A DNA stretch of 64,000 nt from Streptomyces zagrosensis (GTDB taxonomy: Bacteria > Actinomycetota > Actinomycetes > Streptomycetales > Streptomycetaceae): the NCBI RefSeq assembly GCF_014203645.1, contig NZ_JACHJL010000014.1, forward strand, positions 62,001 to 126,000, read 5' to 3'. The position numbers were made by a program, and so were the translations under genes. The notes under the pieces are model-generated. The model saw nothing but the letters and a program-made list of their open reading frames with translations, was not told the origin of the DNA and ran no database searches. Shown in pieces: positions 1-10,600 of the stretch (the first letter of the stretch is position 1; each line of letters starts with the position of its first letter).

Positions 1-1
1 G

Positions 2-3000
2 CTATTGCCCTCCACGGTGTCGGAGGCGACGGCCCGGCCGGCGGCTGCGCAGGCCGTGGAGGGGGACGCCGAAACTGGTTCCGAAGCGTCATCCACAACT
101 GAGGGCAAGGGCGCGGGCAGCACACAGAGGAAACGTTTCTCCGCCTTATCCAAGAAGGCCGCACCCAAGAGCGCCACATCCAAGTCCGCCGCTTCCGAAA
201 CCGCCAGCTCCGAAAGCGCCGCGCTCGACCAGGCGCGGCGTACCGGCGCGAAGGTGGAGGTGACCTCGCTGCGGACCGAGACCAGCGAGGTGTTCGCCAC
301 TCCCGAGGGCGACGTGGAAGCGCGGGAGCACGTTCGCCCGGTGCGGGTGCGCTCGGGCGGAGGCTGGCGGCCGGTGGACACCAGGTTGCGCCGATCCCCT
401 GAAGGGGCGGTGGTGCCCGGTGGTACGACGCTGGGTCTTGAGTTCTCCGGCGGCGGCGACGCCCCGTTGGCCCGGTTGCGCCGGGCGGGCCGCGAGTTGG
501 CCCTGAGCTGGCCGAAGCCGCTTCCCGAGCCGCGGCTTGAGGGCGACGCCGCGGTGTACCCGGAGGTGCTGCCGGACGTTGATCTGCGGGTGACGGCAGA
601 GGTGGACGGCTTCGCCCAGTTGCTAGTGGTCAAGTCGGCCGAGGCGGCGGACAACGAGGAGTTGGCCGAACTGCGGATGCGGGTCGCGGCCGATGGCGTG
701 ACGGTGAAGGAGACGTCCGAGGGGACCCTCGCGGCAGTGGATCGCGGGTCGGGCAACGCGGTGTTCGAGGCTCCGCAGCCGGTGATGTGGGACTCCAGCG
801 GCACCTCCGCGCCACCGAACCGTGCGCCGAACGGCACGCAGAGCACCCGCGGCACGTATTCCCGTACGGCCCCCAAGACGAGCGCCAGCGCTGAGCAAGC
901 CCAGCCGTCGCCAGGCAGCGCCGGGGGCGGCCGGCCAGCGCCGGTTGGCGTGGAGGTCGCCGCGGGCGGCTCTGAGCTGGTGTTGACGCCGGACGCGGAG
1001 TTGCTGACCGGCGAGGACACGGTGTACCCGGTGTACATCGACCCGCAGTGGTACACCCCGCGGGCATCGTCGTGGACGGTGGCCTCGCGGTACTGGGCGG
1101 GGACTCCGCAGTGGAAGTTCAACGGTGATGCGGACGCCGGGCTCGGCTACTGCGGTTGGGCGTACTGCAAGCCGGAGGACACCAAGCGGCTCTTCTACCA
1201 GATCCCGACCTCGCGGTTCACCGGCCGCAGCATCCTGTCGGCCGAGTTCGTGGTGCGCGAGACGCACGCGGCCTCCTGCGAGGCGCGGGAGGTGCAGTTG
1301 TGGCGTACGAAGCCGATCTCCTCGTCCACGACCTGGAACTCCCAGAACGTCGATGGCTTTTGGGCCGACCACCTGCGGAACAAGAGCTTCGCGTACGGCT
1401 TTGATGGGTGCGCGGCGGCGGACGCGGAGTTCGAGGTGGCCGGTGTGGTGCGGCAGGCCGCCGAGAAGGGTTGGCCTTCGCTCACCTTCGGCATGCGGGC
1501 CTCCAGTGAGAGCGACCGGTATGGCTGGAAGCGGTTCGCCGACGACGCGTACCTGCGGGTCAAGTACAACCGCCGGCCGACCCAGTTGCGTACCGCGCAG
1601 CTGACGATCGATCCGGGTGGCACCTGCCGCCCGGCCGATCAGGCGGTGCGCGTACGGTCGCTGCCCACGATGCGGGTGAACGACGTGAGCGACCCGGACG
1701 GCGACGCGGTGAAGGTGCAGTTCCAGGCCACCTGGGATGCCGGGGACGGGCAGGGGTGGAAGCCGCGCTGGGCCTCGACCACTACCGCCAAGCGCTCGGG
1801 TTCCGACTTCTCGACGAAGTTGCCGTCGAGTCTGCCGAAGAACAAGCGGATCGACTGGCACGCCCGGGTGTGGGATGGCGCCCAGTGGTCGCCGTGGAGC
1901 TATGACGGCTCTGCCCCCGGTTGCAATTTCCTACTGGACACCAGTGTGCCGGCCGGCCCGGCGATCTCATCGGGGCAGTACCCCCGCTCGGACGCGGAGG
2001 ACCCGGAAGACCCATGGCGGGACGGGGTGGGCCGGTATGGAACCTTCACCATCGACGCGCCGGCGTCCGACGTCACGCGCTACTGGTTCGGCGTCAACGA
2101 GCAGCCCAGCAGCAAGCACACCCTGAACACCTCGGGCGGCGGTGCGAAGACGATGCGCTTCATGCCAACCCGTCCCGGCGTCAACTTCGTCACCGCCCAA
2201 GCCTTTGACGCCGCGGGCAACGGCAGCGAGCCGCGTACCTACTACTTCCGGGTACGCGCCGGGCAGCCGGACCGTATGACCTGGGACCTCGACGAGGACG
2301 CGGGCGCCACCGAGGTCAGCGGCTCAGGCGGGGGCTGGCCCGCGGAGCTGGCCGGCGGGGCGCGGGCCGGCGGAGAGGGCGCGGTCGCCGGCGGGCTGCA
2401 CCTGGACGGCACCGACGACTACGCGGCCACACCATCGCCAGCCCTGCACACCGGCAAGAGCTTCAGCGTGTCGGCGTGGGCCAAGCTGCCAGCCGAGGGC
2501 GTGGACGGCGCGCCGGTCGTGGTCGCTCAGGCCGGCTCCCATGCCAGCGGCTACGAGATCTACTACTCCAACGCGTCGGGCGGCTGGGTCTTCCTGCGGC
2601 ACACCAGCGACAACGCCGAGGGCAACGGCGTGGCCCGCGCGGTCCAACCCTCATGCCCGGCCGGCGACAGCGGTTGCGCCGCGGGCCGCCTGGGCACCTG
2701 GACGCATCTGACCGGCGTGTTCGACCACCCGGCCGGGCTGCTGCGGCTGTACGTGAACGGCAAGCAGGTCGGTACGGCGGCCTACCGTGAGCCGTGGGAT
2801 GCCCGCGGCCCCACCTATCTCGGTGTGGCCTCCCACTACGGACAGCGCGAGGGCCACTTTCCGGGTGCCCTGGATGACGTACAGCTCTTCGACTACCAAC
2901 TCACCGATACCCAGGTCGGGTCGCTCGCCGACAAGAAGCCGGTGACCACCGGCGGCCGACCGGCCAAGGTCGGCTGGAACCTGGACGAGGACGCATCGGC

Positions 3001-4387
3001 CACCGCTGTCACCGGCCGTGGCCAGCGGGTCGCGGGAGCCATACGCGGCGGGGCGAAGACCGGCACGCCCGGCGTGGCCGGTACCGCCCTCACCCTGGAC
3101 GGCGCCGACGACCACGTACGCACCAGCCAACCGATCCTCGACACCCACCAGAGCTTCGCCGTGTCGCTGTGGGCCCGGCTGCCGAAGGACGCGGACAACC
3201 GTGCCATGGTCGCCGTCACTCAGGGCGGCGACAAGCTGCGCGGCTACGAGCTGTACCACTCGGCGACGCTCGGGTGGGTCTTCCTGCGCGCAGGGGCCGA
3301 CGACCCGGCCGCGCCCGTGGTGCGCGCCGCGCAGGGCGCCTGCCCGGCCACTGCCCCCAACTGCCCGGCGGCGGGGCTCGGCGAGTGGGCGCATGTGGTC
3401 GCCGTCTACGACTACGACATCGGACAAATGAAGCTGTACGTCAACGGCGTGCTCAAGGCCACCGAGGCGTTCACCACGCCGTGGCTCGCGAATGGTCCGG
3501 TCACCATGGGGGCCGCCGATTACCCGGATGGCACCGGCGGGTTCTTCCAGGGGGACGTGGACGAGGTCCGCATGTACGACCGGGTGATCTCGGACGACGA
3601 GGTGCGCCAACTCTTCCGGCAGCGCCCGCTGGTCAAGGGCCGCTGGAAGCTGGAGACGGCGACCGGTACCCCGGCCACCTCACCGGACGACTCCACCGCC
3701 CGCCGGCCGCTCACGCTGTCGAGCGGCGCCCGGATCGGGACGGGCTGGGTGGACGACAAGGCCCTGCTGCTGGACGGGGTGGACGACCACGCGGCGACCA
3801 CCGGCTCACCGATCGACTCCGGCGCCAGCTTCACGCTGGCCGGCTGGGCGCAGGCCGCGGCCGTCCCGGACGGTCCGGCCACGGTGCTCAGCACGGAGGG
3901 CAGTCGGCGCAGCGCGGTCGCGGTGCGCTGGGTGCCGGGACCGGGGGCGGGTTCGCCAGGGCGCTGGCAGGTGACGCTGCCAGCGAGCGACACCGATGGG
4001 GCGGCGGTGACCACGGTGGAGAGCCGGTCGTTCGCGGACGCACGCGACTGGAACCACCTGGCGGTCGTCCACGACGGCTTCGCCGATCAGGTGCAGCTTT
4101 ACGTCAACGGGCGACTGGAGACGCTGGTCTGCCCGGACAGTGATGGCGACGGCACCGCCGACGAAGCGACCTGCGCCGGCAACGTCTCCTGGTCTGACAA
4201 CGCCCTCTCGTTCACGGGCAGCAAGGCGCTCCAGATCGGCCGGACCAAGACCGCCGGGTCCTTCGGCGAGCACTGGCCGGGCGCGGTGGACGACGTGTGG
4301 GCGTTTCAGGGGGCGCTGAGCGAGGGCCAGGTTGCCGCACTGGCCGAGGGGAAGCGCGGCACTCCGACGGAGATTCCGCGGGACTGA
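2..4387 (+). CDS. DNRLRE and triple LamG-domain secreted protein, 5' partial
   Basis: The frame is open to the left window edge, so the true start and any signal peptide lie upstream; a TTG at 5 is only the first start codon visible. After a Ser/Ala-rich linker there is a beta-rich region, then a DNRLRE-like module (about residues 357-522, with a YIDPQWY motif and a segment ending in YLRVKYN). Three LamG/concanavalin-like jellyroll units follow at about 757-976, 989-1205 and 1212-1445, each with LDG-DDY/H, LYVNG and FxGxxDDV-type signatures. Such proteins are extracellular and are commonly encoded just upstream of RHS/YD-repeat toxins in Streptomyces. Here a 231-bp gap separates it from the RHS gene on the same strand, so it is probably a co-secreted or shell-associated partner. 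That role is inference; the domain calls are by motif. Confidence 0.85.
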   Translation, partial: LLPSTVSEATARPAAAQAVEGDAETGSEASSTTEGKGAGSTQRKRFSALSKKAAPKSATSKSAASETASSESAALDQARRTGAKVEVTSLRTETSEVFATPEGDVEAREHVRPVRVRSGGGWRPVDTRLRRSPEGAVVPGGTTLGLEFSGGGDAPLARLRRAGRELALSWPKPLPEPRLEGDAAVYPEVLPDVDLRVTAEVDGFAQLLVVKSAEAADNEELAELRMRVAADGVTVKETSEGTLAAVDRGSGNAVFEAPQPVMWDSSGTSAPPNRAPNGTQSTRGTYSRTAPKTSASAEQAQPSPGSAGGGRPAPVGVEVAAGGSELVLTPDAELLTGEDTVYPVYIDPQWYTPRASSWTVASRYWAGTPQWKFNGDADAGLGYCGWAYCKPEDTKRLFYQIPTSRFTGRSILSAEFVVRETHAASCEAREVQLWRTKPISSSTTWNSQNVDGFWADHLRNKSFAYGFDGCAAADAEFEVAGVVRQAAEKGWPSLTFGMRASSESDRYGWKRFADDAYLRVKYNRRPTQLRTAQLTIDPGGTCRPADQAVRVRSLPTMRVNDVSDPDGDAVKVQFQATWDAGDGQGWKPRWASTTTAKRSGSDFSTKLPSSLPKNKRIDWHARVWDGAQWSPWSYDGSAPGCNFLLDTSVPAGPAISSGQYPRSDAEDPEDPWRDGVGRYGTFTIDAPASDVTRYWFGVNEQPSSKHTLNTSGGGAKTMRFMPTRPGVNFVTAQAFDAAGNGSEPRTYYFRVRAGQPDRMTWDLDEDAGATEVSGSGGGWPAELAGGARAGGEGAVAGGLHLDGTDDYAATPSPALHTGKSFSVSAWAKLPAEGVDGAPVVVAQAGSHASGYEIYYSNASGGWVFLRHTSDNAEGNGVARAVQPSCPAGDSGCAAGRLGTWTHLTGVFDHPAGLLRLYVNGKQVGTAAYREPWDARGPTYLGVASHYGQREGHFPGALDDVQLFDYQLTDTQVGSLADKKPVTTGGRPAKVGWNLDEDASATAVTGRGQRVAGAIRGGAKTGTPGVAGTALTLDGADDHVRTSQPILDTHQSFAVSLWARLPKDADNRAMVAVTQGGDKLRGYELYHSATLGWVFLRAGADDPAAPVVRAAQGACPATAPNCPAAGLGEWAHVVAVYDYDIGQMKLYVNGVLKATEAFTTPWLANGPVTMGAADYPDGTGGFFQGDVDEVRMYDRVISDDEVRQLFRQRPLVKGRWKLETATGTPATSPDDSTARRPLTLSSGARIGTGWVDDKALLLDGVDDHAATTGSPIDSGASFTLAGWAQAAAVPDGPATVLSTEGSRRSAVAVRWVPGPGAGSPGRWQVTLPASDTDGAAVTTVESRSFADARDWNHLAVVHDGFADQVQLYVNGRLETLVCPDSDGDGTADEATCAGNVSWSDNALSFTGSKALQIGRTKTAGSFGEHWPGAVDDVWAFQGALSEGQVAALAEGKRGTPTEIPRD

Positions 4388-4618
4388 GCGCGCGGGCCGC
4401 CGCCGGATGACGGCGCGGCGGCGGCCCGCGGCCCCGTAACGCCGCATAGCGCCCCATGACGCCCCGTAACGCCCCGTAACGCCTCAGAAAAAGGGCTGGC
4501 CTCCGCACGCCCTCCTTCAACCACCCCATGACCGAGCCTGCCCGGCGCGCGTGCCGCGGCGGGCCGCACCAACGCGGCACGGCGCGGCCGTGACCGTACC
4601 GAAGGAAGCGGGAGAGAG

Positions 4619-7600
4619 ATGAACGACAGATTCTTAGCGACCCGACACAGACGGGCGGCGCGCCGAAAAATCGGCGTGCTCCTTTCGGTGGCGTTACTCG
4701 TCGGCCTGGTGCAGGCCACCGGGGAGACCGGGGCCAGTGCGGCCGATGACGGCAGTGGCCGGCCGGACCTGCCGCGCTCGGAGAAGTCCGTGCCCGGCGC
4801 CGACTTCGGCAAGGTGAAGCCCCGCCCGGCCAACGCCGGGCCGCGCACGCCCAGCCGCGCACCCCGGGCGGTCTGGCCGAAGGCCGGCAGCGCCACGGTG
4901 CGCCTGCCCGCGGCCAACGGGCGGCGCTCGGCGGCCAAGGCCACCCCGCCCGCCCCGACGCGGGCCGGTACTCTGCCGGTCTTTCTCATGCCAACGCCGC
5001 GGGCTGCCGAGCCGACGCGCGAGAAGCACGGGCAGCGCAGCACGACGGGCACACCCGGCACCGACGTCACCGTCCGCGTCGAGCCGCAGGCGAAGGCCGA
5101 ACGGGCCGGTGTCTCCGGTGTGTTGCTGTCCCTGACCGCTCCCCAGGCGGGCGCGTCCGGCATCGAGGTGGACTACGCCGCCTTCGCCGAGGCGTACGGC
5201 GGCGGCTACCTCTCTCGCCTCACCCTCGTCCAACTGCCGGCCTGCGCGCTGACCTCGCCCGACGACGCGAAGTGCCGCACCGCGACGCCTGTGGCGTCGG
5301 TCAATGACACCGAGAACCGGCGTTTGAAGGCCGCGTCGGTACCGTTGCGTGCCGGTGTGCCGACCGTGCTGGCCGCCATGGCCGGTGATGAGGGTAAGAC
5401 CGGCGACTACAAGGCGAGCACGCTCTCGCCCTCCGCGTCCTGGCAGACCGACCTCAACACCGGCGACTTCGGTTGGTCTTATCCGATGGAGGCGCCGGAC
5501 GTCCCGGGCGATCTGGCCCCTGACCTGGGCTTGTCGTACTCCTCGGGTGCGCTGGACGGCCGGACGAGTTCCACCAACAACCAGGCGTCCTGGGTCGGTG
5601 ACGGCTTCGACCTGTCGCCCGGGTTCATCGAGCGCCGCTACAAGCCCTGCTACGACGACGGGGTCAAGAACGCGGACGGCCGGGAGCCCGGCGACCTGTG
5701 CTGGGGGTACGACAACGCGTATCTCACCCTTAACGGCAAGGGCGGCGAACTCGTCCCCACCGGCAAGGACGAATGGAAGCTCCGCAAGGACGACGGGACC
5801 CGGATCACCCGCCTCACCAGCGGCGATAGGGCCAACGGGGACAACGACAACGAGTTCTGGCGGCTGACCGACACCGATGGCACCCAGTATTTCTTCGGCT
5901 ACCACCGACTGCCCGGCTGGGCCAGCGGCAAGGAGACCACCGACTCCACCTGGACGGTCCCGGTCTACGGCGACGACGCGAACGAGCCCTGCCACAAGGC
6001 CGCCTTCGCCGACTCGTGGTGCCAACAGGGGTGGCGCTGGAACCTCGACTACGTCGTGGACGTGCACGGCAACGCCATGGCGTACTACTACGACAAGGAG
6101 ACCAACTCCTACGGTCGCAACCTCAAGGACACCGACGACACCCCGTACACCCGCGGCGGCTACCTGGACCGCATCGAGTACGGGCTGAAGTCCTCCGACC
6201 TGTACAAGGACAAGGCCCTGGCCAGGGTGGACTTCGCCCAAGCCGAGCGGTGCCTGCCGCAAACCGGGGTGACCTGCGCGCCGGACACCATCGACGACAA
6301 GAAGTTCTACTGGTACGACACCCCCTGGGACCTCAACTGCAAGGCCGGCACCACCTGCGACAAGGGCCGCCTGTCGCCCAGCTTCTTCACCCGTAAACGG
6401 CTGGTCGAGGTCAGTGCCGAGATCCTCAAGGGCACCGCGTACGCCAAGGTGGACTCCTGGGCGCTGAACCACCGTTGGGGCGAGGCCGACGTGGACCGGC
6501 AGCTCCTGCTCGACAGCGTCCAGCACACCGGGCACGCCGCGGCGACGGCGATCACGCTGCCGAAGACGACGTTCGCGTACACCCAGTTGGAGAACCGGCT
6601 CGACAAGACCGGTGACGGCTACGCCCCGTACATCAAGGCCCGCCTGTCCAGCGTCGCCGACGAGTACGGCGGGCAGGTGGACATCGCGTACTCCGCGCCC
6701 GACTGCTCCTTCTCCCGCCTGCCGACTCCACAGTCCAACACCGGCCGCTGCTTCCCGCAGTTCATGGGCGGCTCCAACAGCGACGACCCCGAACGGCACT
6801 ACTTCAACAAGTACGTGGTGACCTCCACCACCGGCACCGACCGCACCGGCGGCGCCCCCGACCAGGTCACCCGGTACGCCTACCTGGGCGACGCGGCCTG
6901 GCACTTCGATGACGACGACGGCATGACCAAGGAGAAGTTCCGCACCTGGTCGCAGTGGCGCGGCTACGGGCACGTGCGGGTGAACACGGGCGGCCAGGGC
7001 GAGAACGGCATGAAGACGCAGGAGGAGCACTACTTCCTGCGCGGCATGGACGGCGACCGCGAGGCCCCATCCGGCGGCACCAAGGACGTCAACATCACCC
7101 TCGGCGCCGGCGAGGGCGCCGCCATCCCCGACCACGCATCGACGGCGGGCTTCGAGTACAAGACCGTCACCTTCTCCGGGCCCGGCGGCAAGGTGCTGGA
7201 GAAGGCCGTGGAGCGGCCCTGGCACCACCAGACCGCGCAGCGCGTCCGCGACTGGGGCACGGTCACCTCCGACCTGACCGGCACGGGCCACAGCAAGCAG
7301 TGGACCTCGCTGGACGACGGTGCGGGGCAGAAGTGGCGCACCACCGAGGCGACCACCAGCTACGACACGGTCGCTGGCCGGATCACCCGGGTGGACGACG
7401 CCGGGGACACCGGCACCAGCAGCGACGACCGCTGTACCCGCACCACCTACGCCGACAACACCGCCGCCAACCTGCTCACCCTGCCCGCTCGCGAGGAGGC
7501 CGTGGCCGCCGCGTGCGATGCCACCCCCGACCGCGCCAAGGACGTCATCTCCGACGTACGCACCGCCTACGACGGCGGCGCCTATGGGGCCGCGCCGACC

Positions 7601-10600
7601 AAGGGCAACACGACCGCGACCGCCACCCTCAAGTCCCACGACGGCACCAAGGCCACCTACCTGGAGAGCGGCCACAGCGTTGACGGCTACGGGCGCGTGC
7701 TCACCGAGACCGACCTGACCGCGACCGTCACCGCCACCGGCGACGCGGCCCCGGTGCGCCAGGCGCGCAGCGACGGGCGCACCACTACCACCGCGTACGC
7801 CCCCACAACCGGCCACCCCACCAAGATCACCGAGACGACGCCGCCCGCGACACCCGGCGACGCGGCCACCGCCCAGACCACCACCACCGACCTCGACATC
7901 GCCACCGGACAGCCCACCGCGATCACCGACACCAACGGCAACGCCACCGAGTACGTCTACGACGCGTTGGGCCGCACCACCAAGGTCTGGCTCGCGGACC
8001 GCTCCACAACCAATGCCACCCCGCCCAACTACGAGTTCACCTACACCGTCACCGAGGGCAAGGCCGTCGCCATCGGCACCAAGACGCTGGAGAACGGCGG
8101 CCGGCAGCGCACCACGTACCAGATCCTGGACGGTCTGCTGCGCGAGCGGCAGACCCAGGAGCCCGGCCCCGGCGGCGGGCGGGTGCTCGCGGACGTCTTC
8201 TACGACGACCGCGGCCTGCCCGCGAAGAAGTTCGCCCCGTACTACGCCGAGGGCAACCCGCGTACCGCCCTGTTCGCCATGAACGACGCCCTGTCGGTGG
8301 AGACCCAGACCTGGCACACCCACGACGGGCTCGGCCGGGAGACCGAGGTCCGCCAGATCGCCGGCAACGGCGACGGCGGCAAGGTGCTCAGCGCCACCCG
8401 CACCCTGTACGGCGGCGACCGCTCCACCGTCATCCCGCCCGAGGGCGCCAGCGCGGTCACCACCGTGACCGACGCCCGCGACCAGACGATGGAACTGCGC
8501 CAGCACCACGCGCGCTCCGCCGACGCGGCGTTCGACACCACCCGCTACACGTACACGCCCGCCGGCAAGCTCGCGAAGGTCACCGACCCGGCCGGAAACG
8601 CCTGGGGCTACGGCTACGACCAACTCGGCCAGCAGATCCGCGCCGACGACCCGGACAAGGGCACCACCCACAGTCGCTACGACGACCGCGGCCAGCTCAC
8701 CTCCACCACCGATGCCCGCGGCACCACCCTGGTCAACGTCCACGACGGCCTGGGCCGCAAGACCGAACTGCGCGAGTCAACGACCACCGGCACGCTGCGT
8801 GCGAAGTGGGTGTACGACACCGTCAGCCGCGGCAAGGGCCAACTCGCCGAGTCCACCCGCTACGTGAACGGCCACCCCTACACCTCGAAGGTCACCTTCT
8901 ACGACCGGCTCTACCGCGCGCTCAAGAGCGAGGTCGTCATCCCGGAGACCGAGGGGGCCCTGGCGGGTACCTACCACACGCAGCAGGCATTCGACATGTC
9001 GGGCCTGCCGCGCAGCCTGAGCTTCGGCCCCGCCGGCTCGCAGCCCGGCGTGGGCACCACCTTCTCCTACGAGGACGGGACGCTGCGACCGATCCGGGTC
9101 AACGGCGACGGTGCGCGGGCCGACGTCTCGTACACCCTGACGGGCAAGCCGCAGCAGTACGCCTTCGGCCTGACCGATGGCCAGCGCAAGACGTGGACCA
9201 CGCACAGCTATGAGTGGGGCACCCAGCGGCTGGCCAGCAGCCGCGTGGACCGCGAGGACGTCCCCGGCGTGGACCGCAACACCAGCTACCACTACGACCA
9301 GGCCGGCAACGTCACCTCGCTCGCCGACGTCTCCCGCGACGGCACGGACAACCAGTGCTTCGCCTACGACCACCTGCGCCGCCTCACGCAGGCGTGGACC
9401 CAGCCCACCGCCACCTGCGCGCAGGCCCCATCGGGCGGCGCGATCGGCGGGCCCGCCCCGTACTGGCAGTCCTACAGCTACGACAAGGTCGGCAACCGCC
9501 TCACCGAGACCGAACACGACCTGACCGGCGCCGCCGCCAAGGACACCACCCGCACCTACGCCTACCCGGCCCCCGGCCAGCCCCGCCCGCACACGCTGAC
9601 CTCGGTCGCCACCAAGGGTCCCACCGGCACCGCGCAGGACACCTACGACTACGACGAGGTCGGCAACACCCGCGCCCGCACCCTCGCCGGCGACACCCAG
9701 AACCTCACCTGGGACGCCGAGGGCCACCTGGCCGAGGTCACCGAACCGGTCGGCGACAAGGGCAAGAGCACCACGTCGTACGTCTACGACGCCGACGGCA
9801 ACCGACTCATCGGCCGCACCGACACCGAAACCACGCTCTACCTCGGGCCAACCGAGGTCACCCTGGCCAAGGGCGCCGACAAGGCCAAGGCCACCCGGTA
9901 CCTGGACCTCGGCGGCGGCCACCAGGCGGTTGTCCACGACGACCGCAGCGTCACCTACACCCTCGCCGACCACCACGGCACCGGCGAACTGGCCATCACC
10001 GCCACCGACCTGGCCCTCACCCAACGCCGAAACCTCCCCTTCGGCGCCCCCCGCGGCACGGACCCGACCACCTGGCCCGGCAGCAAGGGCTTCGTCGGCG
10101 GCACCAAGGACACCACCACCGGCCTCACCCACCTGGGCGCCCGCGAGTACGACCCGAAGCTCGGCCGCTTCATCAGCGTCGATCCGGTCATGGACCTGAC
10201 CGACGCCCAGCAGATGCACGGCTACACGTACGGCAACAACAACCCGCTGCTGCACAGCGACCCGAGCGGCATGTGGTTCGGCGGCTCCTTCAAGAGCGCC
10301 TTCAAGTGGGCGATGCAGGCTTACAACTCTGCCAAGCGCTACGTACGCAGTAGTTACGGCTCTGGCGCGGCGGGCGGCCGGGTGAGCGGGCAAGGCAGCT
10401 ACAGCGGCTTCGCGGGGCGACCGGTGACCAGGTACCGGCCGGCGAGGTACCGGTCCGCCGGCTACCGGAGCAGCCGGGTGGGGGTTCGGACGGGCATCGA
10501 GAACGCGTTCGATCTCCCTTGGAGTGACTGGGATGACAAAGCGATAGAAAAGGGCACGGACGTCGTTGAGTTCGGCAAGCAATTGGTCATGGAGGATTTC

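Noticed and set aside
4694..8743. Very long minus-strand open frame (about 1350 codons) under the RHS gene
   Set aside because: It is antisense to clear RHS/YD-repeat coding sequence. Its translation is Gly/Val/Arg-rich without recognisable motifs, as expected for the reverse strand of high-GC genes.
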